From assembly GCA_017964485.1 (NCBI GenBank), contig JAGCRW010000029.1:1-40618 (forward strand): a DNA stretch of 40,618 nt. The letters run 5' to 3'. Each line of letters begins with the position of its first letter. Positions within the stretch are counted from its first letter, which is position 1. The position numbers and the translations under genes are program-made. The notes beneath the pieces are model-generated. The model was not told where the DNA came from and did no database searches. It saw nothing but the letters and a program-made list of their open reading frames with translations. Positions 30,472 to 38,311 of the stretch are shown here, piece after piece. Source of the stretch: Muribaculaceae bacterium (lineage in GTDB: Bacteria > Bacteroidota > Bacteroidia > Bacteroidales > Muribaculaceae).

Positions 30472-32475
30472 TTATTTCACCTCTTTGCTCACTATTCGTG
30501 AGCCGTCATTAAACTCGGTTATGACAATATTCACGCCATTGAACGGTGTGTCGCTCACAATGCCAGTAGTACTTACATAAGTCACTTTTGTAACCAGCTT
30601 GGTTGATTCGACATTGTCGATAGAGGTTACAATCTCAGCACTAACTGGCATGATGGTGTAGTTGGTGTAATAATCTGAATCACTGTAGTGAACCTTAAGC
30701 GCTGGAGCCTTCATGATTTTGCTCACAGCAGCCTTGAACGAGCGTTGAGGCACTGCAGCATAATCCTCCGCCTCCCAAGGTTCATTAATCTTAAACACGC
30801 TCATTATTTCATAGCGAGTGCCAGAAGCTAGTTGGCTCTGCAACTCGGGGTTAAGACTGAAATCGAGTCTCACCTTCACTGTATCCTCAGAACTACAAAG
30901 GAAAGGTTCGCCATTGATGAGTTTATACCTGCCATGCGCCACACCAAGTTCGTTGCCAAGCGCCTGAATCTTGTCATAGCTCAAATTATAGGTATAAGTT
31001 TGATAATTAGTGAAATCAGGATCGGTAATGCCAGTCGGTGTTGAACTGAGAATCAAGCGAGGATTAGTCGCCACGTCAACCACCTCACCCTTAACAGTGT
31101 TGGGCGCCAACACTTGCATCTGGCGGATGGCGTTGAAGAGTTCTGTGTTATCACCGCAATCAAGGGCAATCCATGTGGGATACCAGTCCTGATACCAGGT
31201 GTAGCCCCACTCTGCGTAGGTATCGACAAGGATTTCGGTAGCATTGTCGGTGACAAGAATCTGGTTGTCAGTCAGCGGCATCACCACATATAGCGAGTCG
31301 GCTATCTTCATATTACCCTCCAAACCTTCATAAGTCACCTTCCACAAACGTGTACCAGGAGCCTCCTCAATCGTGATTGGATAGAGTTGGTAGTTATTGT
31401 TGTAGATTGTCACCATGCCATCGATGTTGTACTTTTCTGTGGGGTCAATAGTAGGATAGTTAATGCCAAACTTGTTAAAGCCTGCGAGTGTAACAGTAGT
31501 TGGGTTACCATATTCGTCTTCCTCGATACTCGTTATAGTGAAGTTGCCTTGAGAATCAATTTCACTAAGAGCTATGCCATTAATTATAACTCGCATGTTC
31601 TCATAGTGGTCACTCATGATATAAGACACATACCCTGTCATGTCGAACGGCTCGGTAAACATATCATCAACAATATTAGCCGCGGCATTGAAATGAGTGG
31701 GCTCTGTAATCTCCACAAGCCCTTTGTAGGTAGTCTTTTTACCAGTCCATCCTGCTGGAATCACTGCACCAACAGGATATTGGCGCACATCACCATAGAC
31801 CATAGCAGCATAGGCATAATAGTCCTCATCGAGTTGCATGAGCCACAGGTAGTTGCCCCACTGATACTGAACAAATGCTTCATTTGTAAACTGGAACTCG
31901 GTGCCGTCGTCAAGACTCTCGAGATTGGCAAGCGAGTCGAGTTTAGTGATATTAGGATCAACGGGATTTGGATCCTCGCCATTAGGGTCATCAATTGGAT
32001 CTTCATCACTAGTAGTAACCACGACAGAAGCAATCTGTGCATTCTTGCTGGTGGAGTGAGTGAACGTCACCGATGAGGTGCTTCCACTCCAAGTGCCCAC
32101 TGCACCATTAACCGAATAGCTGCCCACATTGGCGAGAAGGTCGAAGTATGACGTATTAGCAGCATTTATAACCACATCGGTTATGCTACCACTTTCCACT
32201 GCAAAAGTGATGCTACCGCCCACATAGATACGAAGTGTATAGGTGCCTTGCGAGTTCCACACGCGAGTCTCGGTAGAGCCATTCATGGCAGTGAGACTCA
32301 CGCCATCTACTGTGATTGTGCCTACATCGGTAAGATTCACACCATTGCTCTGTGCAGGAGGAGTTATACCCATAGCCTGCAGTCCAGCAACCGACGAGAA
32401 GTCAAAAGTCACCTCGCCGGCCCAAGCAGCCATAGCCAGTAAAGCCACAGCCACAACAAAAAGAAATTTTCTCAT
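30472..32475 (-). CDS. large secreted protein with type IX-like C-terminal domain
   Basis: 667 residues. Signal peptide (MRKFLFVVAVALLAMAAWA, cleavage ~19), a beta-rich N-terminal domain beginning VTFDFSS (about 20-155) like carbohydrate-binding domains of Bacteroidetes surface proteins, a Pro/Asp/Asn linker (about 156-175), an OB-fold-like part (LDDGTEFQFTNEAFVQYQWGNYLWLMQ), further beta-rich sequence, and a C-terminal ~60 residues (IDNVESTKLVTKVTYVSTTGI ... GSRIVSKEVK) with the look of a type IX secretion sorting tail. No catalytic motif recognised. It begins only 9 nt after nadC, so it is probably expressed from the nadC promoters. Function unknown; likely at the cell surface. Confidence 0.75.
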   Translation of the reverse strand: MRKFLFVVAVALLAMAAWAGEVTFDFSSVAGLQAMGITPPAQSNGVNLTDVGTITVDGVSLTAMNGSTETRVWNSQGTYTLRIYVGGSITFAVESGSITDVVINAANTSYFDLLANVGSYSVNGAVGTWSGSTSSVTFTHSTSKNAQIASVVVTTSDEDPIDDPNGEDPNPVDPNITKLDSLANLESLDDGTEFQFTNEAFVQYQWGNYLWLMQLDEDYYAYAAMVYGDVRQYPVGAVIPAGWTGKKTTYKGLVEITEPTHFNAAANIVDDMFTEPFDMTGYVSYIMSDHYENMRVIINGIALSEIDSQGNFTITSIEEDEYGNPTTVTLAGFNKFGINYPTIDPTEKYNIDGMVTIYNNNYQLYPITIEEAPGTRLWKVTYEGLEGNMKIADSLYVVMPLTDNQILVTDNATEILVDTYAEWGYTWYQDWYPTWIALDCGDNTELFNAIRQMQVLAPNTVKGEVVDVATNPRLILSSTPTGITDPDFTNYQTYTYNLSYDKIQALGNELGVAHGRYKLINGEPFLCSSEDTVKVRLDFSLNPELQSQLASGTRYEIMSVFKINEPWEAEDYAAVPQRSFKAAVSKIMKAPALKVHYSDSDYYTNYTIMPVSAEIVTSIDNVESTKLVTKVTYVSTTGIVSDTPFNGVNIVITEFNDGSRIVSKEVK

Positions 32476-32484
32476 ATCTGACTC

Positions 32485-33333
32485 TTAGAATGCTTTAAAG
32501 CTCATATCGAGCGATTTAACGCTGTGGGTCAATGCTCCAACAGAGATATAATCGACTCCACACTCGCCATAGGAGCGCAGTGTGTCGATGGTAATGCCGC
32601 CGCTTGACTCGGTCTCGACCTGCCCGTCAACTATTTTCACTGCCTCGCGGGTAAGCTCAGGGGTGAAGTTGTCAAACATCACACGGTCAACGCCGCCTGC
32701 TGCAAGCGCTTCACGCAGCTCATCAAGGTTGCGAACTTCAATCTCAATCTTAAGGTCCTTGTCATTCTCTTTGCACCAGCGTTTTGCGCCTTCGATGGCT
32801 GCTGTGATGCCACCAGCGAAATCAACATGATTGTCCTTAAGTAATATCATGTCGAAAAGGCCAATTCGGTGGTTGCAGCCGCCGCCTATCTTCACGGCGT
32901 CCTTCTCCATAATGCGCATGCCAGGAGTGGTCTTGCGGGTATCAAGCACCTTAGTGTGCAGGCCCTCAAGTTCTTTCATGTAACGTGCAGTTACGGTTGC
33001 AATACCGCTCATGCGCTGCATGATATTGAGCATCAAGCGCTCGGTCTGCAGCAACGACTGCACCTTACCCTCTACGATGAAAGCGATGTCGCCAGGCTTC
33101 ACATGGGCTCCATCTTCGATGTAGGTGGTCATCCTCAACTCAGGGTCAAACTTCTCAAACACCTTCTTTGCCATCTCCACACCAGCAAGGATGCCTTCTT
33201 CCTTGACTATCAGGCGCGAGCGCCCCATCTCGTCGGCAGGAATGCTGCACAACGTGGTTGCATCGCCGTCACCAATATCCTCAGCAAACGCCAAGTCAAT
33301 CAACTCATCAATCAATTCGTCTCTTGTTTTCAT
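32485..33333 (-). CDS. nadC: nicotinate-nucleotide diphosphorylase (carboxylating)
   Basis: Quinolinate phosphoribosyltransferase, which makes nicotinate mononucleotide in de novo NAD synthesis. The 282-residue protein has AEDIGDGDATT (about 16-26), TRKTTPGMRIMEKDAVKIGGGCNHRIGLFDMILLKDNH (about 136-173, given here only by key parts: RKTTPG and the HR pair that bind substrate phosphates), the barrel-strand EIEVRNLDEL, and the phosphate-binding ESSGGI and SVGAL segments. Full length. Two promoters of the dispersed repeat lie upstream. nadA and nadB are not in the window. Confidence 0.95.
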   Translation of the reverse strand: MKTRDELIDELIDLAFAEDIGDGDATTLCSIPADEMGRSRLIVKEEGILAGVEMAKKVFEKFDPELRMTTYIEDGAHVKPGDIAFIVEGKVQSLLQTERLMLNIMQRMSGIATVTARYMKELEGLHTKVLDTRKTTPGMRIMEKDAVKIGGGCNHRIGLFDMILLKDNHVDFAGGITAAIEGAKRWCKENDKDLKIEIEVRNLDELREALAAGGVDRVMFDNFTPELTREAVKIVDGQVETESSGGITIDTLRSYGECGVDYISVGALTHSVKSLDMSFKAF

Positions 33334-33364
33334 ATCTTATTTCGTATTAATATTAGTTTTGCCA

Positions 33365-33465
33365 CAAAATTAATGCAAGCCATGAGAAAAACCAAATTTA
33401 TTTGAGTTTTTCCGAGGCGTAGCCTAATTTATCCAAAATTAGTGCAAGTCGAGTGAAATACAAAA
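33365..33465 (-). promoter_or_regulatory. tandem promoters of nadC within promoter-bearing repeat
   Basis: Minus-strand promoter 1: TTTG (33396-33393), 20 nt, TAATTTTG (33372-33365). Promoter 2: TTTG (33464-33461), 19 nt, TAATTTTG (33441-33434). Both are full consensus matches and both sit in 32-bp left-arm units of the dispersed repeat. Predicted leaders are ~27 and ~96 nt. Confidence 0.78.
33365..33465. repeat. promoter-bearing dispersed repeat, copy 2 plus an extra left arm
   Basis: Left arm 33365-33396, right arm CCGAGGCGTAGCCTA-ATTTATCCA at 33412-33435, then a third left arm at 33434-33465 (GTGCAAGTCGAGTG core). Same order and orientation as the element at 7116-7200. Confidence 0.65.
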
Positions 33466-33483
33466 TGAATTATGCATTGTGCA

Positions 33484-33957
33484 TTATTCATGGTGGTAAG
33501 GCTCGCCGCGGAGGATGGTCATCGCGCGATATAGTTGCTCGGTAAAGATGAGGCGTATCATCTCATGAGAAAAGGTCATCGTCGAGAGCGAGATTTTTTC
33601 GTTGGCGCGAGCATATACCTCAGGCGAGAAGCCGTAAGGTCCGCCCACTACAAAGACCAGCCGACGCTGAACAGTAGTCATCTTTTTCTCGATGTAACGA
33701 GCAAATTCCATCGAAGTGAACTGTTTGCCACGCTCATCGAGTAACACTACATGGTCGCTCGTGTCGAGAGCTGCGAGGATGTTGCGCCCCTCGGCAGCCT
33801 TTTGTTGCGACTCAGTGAGGTTTTTGGTGTTCTTGGCGTCGGCAATGTACTGAATCTCAAACGGCACATAGTGCTTAAGCCTTGAGGTATATTCCTCAAT
33901 GCCCTTGCTTAGATAGCCCCCAGCCATCTTCCCCACTACCGCTAGAACAAGCTTCAT
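33484..33957 (-). CDS. rlmH: 23S rRNA (pseudouridine1915-N3)-methyltransferase
   Basis: SPOUT-fold methyltransferase that modifies pseudouridine 1915 in helix 69 of 23S rRNA on 70S ribosomes. 157 residues from the ATG at 33957. The SAM-knot segments are LLDERGKQFTSMEFA (about 71-85) and VVGGPYGFSPEV (about 102-113), and the C-terminus SLSTMTFSHEMIRLIFTEQLYRA ... PYHHE is the family hallmark. A frame open three codons further (TTG at 33966) is rejected because MKLVLAVVGK is the canonical start. 52 nt downstream of the lipid kinase gene, probably co-transcribed. Confidence 0.96.
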   Translation of the reverse strand: MKLVLAVVGKMAGGYLSKGIEEYTSRLKHYVPFEIQYIADAKNTKNLTESQQKAAEGRNILAALDTSDHVVLLDERGKQFTSMEFARYIEKKMTTVQRRLVFVVGGPYGFSPEVYARANEKISLSTMTFSHEMIRLIFTEQLYRAMTILRGEPYHHE

Positions 33958-34009
33958 AAAAGTCAAGTGTTACCTTCCTTTGTTCTTTACACTTTATACT
34001 TTAATAATC

Positions 34010-34891
34010 CTATTTCACGAAAAATTTGATTCCTCCTGGGTGGCAAGTCACTGTCATGTCGGTTATTTGCTCCATTGGCTCACCGTCGATGTGATAAACG
34101 TGAGGCTCTGAAGTGTGAATCTTTATCTCGCGCGCCTTGTAAGTATCCACATGGCGGTTTTTGTGTACTGTCTTAGTGTAGAGGCTGCCGCCAACGATGC
34201 CACACTCTATGCGCTTGAATGGTTTGATGACGGTGATGTCAAGCAATCCATCCTGAATACTGGCATGAGGTGCGATGTAAGCGTTGTTGCCATACTGCGA
34301 CGCATTGGCGCAAGTAATTACAAACACGTCTTCTTCAATGACTTCGCCATCAATCTCAAAGGTGCAGTGGATGGGTTTGTAGTGGGCATATACCTGGAAA
34401 GCCGTCTTCACATAATTGAGCGAGCCGCGCGTGGTGCGCTTGGCATAGCGGTCGGCAATCTCGGCATCGAAGCCCATGCCGCCAGTACAAACAAAAGTCT
34501 TATCGTTGAGTGTACAGTAGTCGCACACTTCTACATGGTCGTTATTTATAATCTCAATCGCCTTCTTCATGTTCATGGGAATCTCCAAATGGCGAGCGAG
34601 GCCATTACCTGAGCCACAAGGAATTATCGCAAGAGCCACATCGCTGTCGGTTAGTGACGAGGCTGCGCCGTTCACGGTGCCGTCACCACCAATGGCTATC
34701 ACGCCGTAATAACTTTCCTTCACAGCTTTAGCCGCAAGGTCGCTTACCCGCATCTCACGAGTCACCAACTCGATCTTCAGGTCAAACTTATCGTGGTCAA
34801 TAATATCTTCCAAAAGTTGTGGCACATGCTCCTTCTTGCTGTTGCCGGAGAAGGGATTGATGATTGCCATAAGTTTTTTACGTTCTTCCAT
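34010..34891 (-). CDS. diacylglycerol kinase-family lipid kinase (YegS/DgkB-like)
   Basis: 293 residues. DAGK catalytic domain with NPFSG (12-16), the nucleotide-binding GGDGT (68-72), the PCGSGNGLAR motif (91-100) and the C-terminal beta-sandwich ending YHIDGEPMEQ ... HPGGIKFFV. Phosphorylates a lipid alcohol such as diacylglycerol or a sphingoid base; Bacteroidales make sphingolipids, so either is possible. Its ATG (34891) coincides with the predicted transcription start, which suggests a leaderless mRNA; a second Met at residue 8 (34870) is a possible alternative. Confidence 0.88.
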   Translation of the reverse strand: MEERKKLMAIINPFSGNSKKEHVPQLLEDIIDHDKFDLKIELVTREMRVSDLAAKAVKESYYGVIAIGGDGTVNGAASSLTDSDVALAIIPCGSGNGLARHLEIPMNMKKAIEIINNDHVEVCDYCTLNDKTFVCTGGMGFDAEIADRYAKRTTRGSLNYVKTAFQVYAHYKPIHCTFEIDGEVIEEDVFVITCANASQYGNNAYIAPHASIQDGLLDITVIKPFKRIECGIVGGSLYTKTVHKNRHVDTYKAREIKIHTSEPHVYHIDGEPMEQITDMTVTCHPGGIKFFVK

Positions 34892-34895
34892 GCCG

Positions 34896-34927
34896 CAAAA
34901 TTAGTACTTTCTCACAACACCACCAAA
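34896..34927 (-). promoter_or_regulatory. promoter of the lipid kinase-rlmH operon
   Basis: On the minus strand TTTG (34927-34924), 20 nt, TAATTTTG (34903-34896), a full consensus match ending 5 bp before the ATG. Confidence 0.8.
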
Positions 34928-34937
34928 ATTTTAAGAT

Positions 34938-35050
34938 AATTAAGGACAAAGTAATAGTTCTCTTTCTTATAAAGGACAATTACCACCGATAAATACTACA
35001 GAGACAATTGTCATTAATTAATAATAAAACCATAACTATTGTTCTTAATT
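34938..35050. repeat. imperfect inverted repeat in the rpmE-lipid kinase spacer
   Basis: AATTAAGGACAA ... ATAGTT (34938-34959) pairs imperfectly with AACTATTGTTCTTAATT (35034-35050). Between them GACAATT occurs twice more, once inside the palindrome GACAATTGTC. No frame of note. Could be a small non-autonomous element or an RNA structure. Confidence 0.4.
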
Positions 35051-35086
35051 GTCTTCTTGGGGTGAGCGGGCGAGATAGGCAAGAGA

Positions 35087-35117
35087 ATAAAAAAACCGCG
35101 GCACATCTGCCACGGTT
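35087..35117 (-). terminator. rpmE terminator
   Basis: On the minus strand AACCGTGGCA-GATG-TGCCGCGGTT, one U-G pair, followed by T7ATT. Confidence 0.87.
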
Positions 35118-35147
35118 CATTAGATCTAACTAACCTTCTTGAAGAGA

Positions 35148-35402
35148 TTATTTCTTCTTGCGATCGCCATAGCGGCTCAAGAACTTATCAACACGACCAG
35201 CGGTGTCAACCAGTTTCTGCTTGCCGGTGAAGAAGGGGTGTGATGAGCTGGTAATCTCAAGTTTTACCAGGGGATAAGTCTTGCCATCAATCTCGATAGT
35301 CTCCTTAGTGTTCACTGTAGAGCGAGTGATGAATACCTCTTCGTTAGACATGTCCTTAAAAGCAACTTCGCGATAGTTGTCAGGATGAATACCTTGTTTC
35401 AT
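35148..35402 (-). CDS. rpmE: 50S ribosomal protein L31, type B
   Basis: 84-residue L31 of the type B kind: it begins [15 protein letters not shown] and lacks the CxxC zinc ligands of type A, with the conserved [12 protein letters not shown] (about 52-63) and [10 protein letters not shown] near the C-terminus. In many bacteria the zinc-free form is used under zinc limitation, but in Bacteroidetes it is commonly the only form. Own promoter; a ~63-nt leader precedes it, containing GTGT/ACAC halves that could form a short control hairpin (inference). Confidence 0.95.
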   Translation of the reverse strand: MKQGIHPDNYREVAFKDMSNEEVFITRSTVNTKETIEIDGKTYPLVKLEITSSSHPFFTGKQKLVDTAGRVDKFLSRYGDRKKK

Positions 35403-35470
35403 TTTAAATATATATTTAATGTGTTATACAATAACGGCGTTGGTAAGACACCTAAAATTGTAATGGCGCG

Positions 35471-35501
35471 CAAAGGTACAACATTTTTTCGGAACTGCAA
35501 A
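35471..35501 (-). promoter_or_regulatory. rpmE promoter
   Basis: On the minus strand TTTG (35501-35498), 19 nt, TACCTTTG (35478-35471), full consensus match. Confidence 0.82.
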
Positions 35502-35615
35502 ACTTATTTCATAAAACTCGCAAAAAAACTTCATTTTCAGTGCTTATAAGGGTGTCAGAACTGGCGACATAACTTTTTTCTCACATTAATTATAAAAATA
35601 TTGGAAATTTCTATC

Positions 35616-35623
35616 TACATTTG
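35616..35623 (+). promoter_or_regulatory. -7 box of the glycosidase-like/kinase operon
   Basis: TACATTTG; predicted start near 35628. It overlaps a TTG (35621) that would otherwise open the frame, so translation must begin at the ATG at 35627 or 35633. No clear -33 element. Confidence 0.5.
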
Positions 35624-35626
35624 CAC

Positions 35627-38293
35627 ATGAAAATGCACTTGACAGAGAAAATAGGGCATTTCTTGGTGTTGTTGCTCATGGTGGCGCTGGCGACAACACT
35701 ATTGTCGTGCCACAACGATGCGACACCCAAAGATGTGATAACACAGAACGAAAAGTATACTGTAGGCACCGACAAAGTGGTTGAGGGCAAATGGGTTGCC
35801 GAAGCCAAAAGCGCTACTCACCTAGTGACCAACTACCAACTGCCACCCGACTCAATACCTGCCGTCATCAAGCTTCGCCTCGCCATCAACGGCCATGACA
35901 ACGAGCTACGCCCAGGCGAGTACCACTATATTGACTTGACTGACACAGATACCACCATCATTAAGGCCTGCGTGGCAGACAACAAACGTTCGTCGTCACA
36001 AAAAATCGCCTGCCCAAAGGAGATAAAGTTGAAAATCGACCTAAGCCCTATCACAAACGCCCTAAGCGACAAGGGATTTTTCGTCACCCCAACCCACGAC
36101 ACCATCTATGCCGATGACAACAAGGGCGTGTGGGTTACCGCCAATATTGCGTCGCTCGACATTGACGCCTTGCAGTACTCAATAAACACCGAACAGCTCG
36201 TTGGTGTTCCGCCAGCCAGAGACGGCATTTATACCGCCACGATAGACTTATCAACCACAAAGCGCAAAGTCAACAAGGAATGGAAGATAAACTCTCCCAA
36301 CGGCTACTATCCACTGTATGAGTCTCCACAAAAACTGATGGACGTGATTCACAACATGTCGATAGAAGTTATCAGTTCACAGTTTATAGTTGATTCCGTT
36401 CCCCAATTCATGGTCTCTCAAGAGTGCTATGCCATAGCGCTTGCACTTGCCTACTTGGAGCCAGAGAAATCAATGCAGGCCCTCAAGTCGATGGTCACCG
36501 ACAGCATCATCACCAGTGGAGATAGCATTGAGACCTACAACTCCCTTGCCAACAAGATGATTTGGGCGACTGCCGCTTGGAATGTGTATTGCGTCAATGG
36601 CGACAAGGAATGGCTGAAATATGCCTACGACATCATTACCAAGAACCTGGCGATAATCGAGAACTCTGGACTCCTCAATCGCGAGACAGGACTATATCGC
36701 GCAACTTGCCCCTACATGGTGAGCAACATCAACCAATACTACCCACCATGGACGAGTGTTGCCGACGTTTTTGAGACTTCACCCCTGCTCGCCAACGCTA
36801 TTATGGAACACGCCTACCGTGTCGTGGAGATGATGAGCGACGAGTTTGAAATTGCAAACTACAGCCATAAAGCAGAATCACTCAAGGACGCCATCAACCA
36901 CCGCCTATGGGATGAGTTTAAAGGATATTACTCGCAGTACCTCTATGGCGGCACTCTCAACATGATTTCGCCATGCTCCGACAATATGGGGCAGGCACTG
37001 TGCGTACTGTGGGACATTGCCGACGACAACCGAGGCGAGACACTTGTCAACGAGACGCACCTCTCCTACTATGGCATACCGCTCACCTACCCCATCAACA
37101 TGAGCGTGAAACCTGAGTTCAACAATGCCGTAATACCAATGGTTCAGGCGCTATGGAACCTTTCTGCCGCACGCAACGGCAACTTAGCCATGCTGCGACG
37201 TGGAATAGGCGCACAAATCAGGCCACAGGCACTGCTTGCCAGCTGCGACGTGTCAAGCTCGGCGACTACTGGCGCGCCCCTCGACATCTCTTATCCCCGA
37301 GGCAACGCCGCTGGAAACCTCTCAATGATTTATAACGTGATTGCCGGCATGAAATTCCTGCCCAACGGCATAGAGTTTACGCCCAAAGTGCCAATGTGCT
37401 TCCAAGGCAAGAAAACCATCAAGTCGTTCAAATACCGCAATGCCGTGCTCGACATTACCATAAATGGCACAGGCAACGGTCTGAGCAAAATCTCCATCGA
37501 CGGAAAGGACCTTGCCGACAATTTCATCGACGGGAACATGCGTGGGCATCACACGATAGTGATTACCATGAACGACATCCATACTAGCTCAGGAAAAGTT
37601 ACCGTAACTAAAGAATTATCCTATCTGCCAGAGACTCCGCTCTGGCAATGGGACGGATTCTATGGCACTACCTATAACTATAATGGCGATGACGGATATA
37701 AAATACTCATCAACGACGAGGAACGATACTCGATGCGCGACTCGGTGCTAGGCACCCGCGATACCGTGAGCTATCGCAGCTTCTCAATAATGGCAGTCAA
37801 CAAGTTTGGTTCCAGCTACATCTCTAAGCCACACTTCATCACCACTACCGCTTCAGCTTACGAGTTTGCGAAGTACAACCCGCAATTCATCCTCCAGCTG
37901 CCAATGCCAAGAGGTTATATGGGTAGTCCCATCGATATCATAGAAATCTCCGACAATTCCCCCTGGGTTTCAATACCTGTCACCACAACCGAGGCGGGAG
38001 ACTATATAGTTGATGTACTTTACAGTAACGGCAATGTACAGGCTTCACTAGCATCGCCATGTCAAATGCTGGAAGTCACCGCCAACGGACATCTGCAAGG
38101 CGTGGTGGCCACTCCGCCACTTGGCGAGGGACAATGGCTTTGCAAAGCCTACAGCAGCCGCCTCAACATCAGGCTGCTCAAGGGTAGCAATACTCTACAG
38201 CTGCGCCTGCATCGCCCATCACCACAACATGGTCAACCAATCAGCTTGCGCCTCTACCATTTAAGAATAATAAAACGAACTCCCATATCTTAA
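35627..38293 (+). CDS. six-hairpin glycosidase-like lipoprotein
   Basis: 888 residues. N-terminal signal with a lipoprotein Cys (TTLLSC, about residue 28). Residues ~30-220 are beta-rich. Residues ~235-600 look like an (alpha/alpha)6 barrel of the six-hairpin glycosidase group (YESPQKLMDVIHNMS, WATAAWNVYCVNGDKEWLKYAYDI, NRETGLYRATCPY, RLWDEFKGYYSQYL), as in GH63/GH37-type or MGH1-like enzymes. The C-terminal ~280 residues are beta-sandwich-like. The exact GH family and catalytic acids cannot be fixed by eye. It probably acts on glycans in the periplasm or at the outer membrane. The kinase gene starts 18 nt later, so they form an operon. Confidence 0.7.
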   Translation: MKMHLTEKIGHFLVLLLMVALATTLLSCHNDATPKDVITQNEKYTVGTDKVVEGKWVAEAKSATHLVTNYQLPPDSIPAVIKLRLAINGHDNELRPGEYHYIDLTDTDTTIIKACVADNKRSSSQKIACPKEIKLKIDLSPITNALSDKGFFVTPTHDTIYADDNKGVWVTANIASLDIDALQYSINTEQLVGVPPARDGIYTATIDLSTTKRKVNKEWKINSPNGYYPLYESPQKLMDVIHNMSIEVISSQFIVDSVPQFMVSQECYAIALALAYLEPEKSMQALKSMVTDSIITSGDSIETYNSLANKMIWATAAWNVYCVNGDKEWLKYAYDIITKNLAIIENSGLLNRETGLYRATCPYMVSNINQYYPPWTSVADVFETSPLLANAIMEHAYRVVEMMSDEFEIANYSHKAESLKDAINHRLWDEFKGYYSQYLYGGTLNMISPCSDNMGQALCVLWDIADDNRGETLVNETHLSYYGIPLTYPINMSVKPEFNNAVIPMVQALWNLSAARNGNLAMLRRGIGAQIRPQALLASCDVSSSATTGAPLDISYPRGNAAGNLSMIYNVIAGMKFLPNGIEFTPKVPMCFQGKKTIKSFKYRNAVLDITINGTGNGLSKISIDGKDLADNFIDGNMRGHHTIVITMNDIHTSSGKVTVTKELSYLPETPLWQWDGFYGTTYNYNGDDGYKILINDEERYSMRDSVLGTRDTVSYRSFSIMAVNKFGSSYISKPHFITTTASAYEFAKYNPQFILQLPMPRGYMGSPIDIIEISDNSPWVSIPVTTTEAGDYIVDVLYSNGNVQASLASPCQMLEVTANGHLQGVVATPPLGEGQWLCKAYSSRLNIRLLKGSNTLQLRLHRPSPQHGQPISLRLYHLRIIKRTPIS

Positions 38294-38311
38294 CGATACA
38301 ATATATCACTC

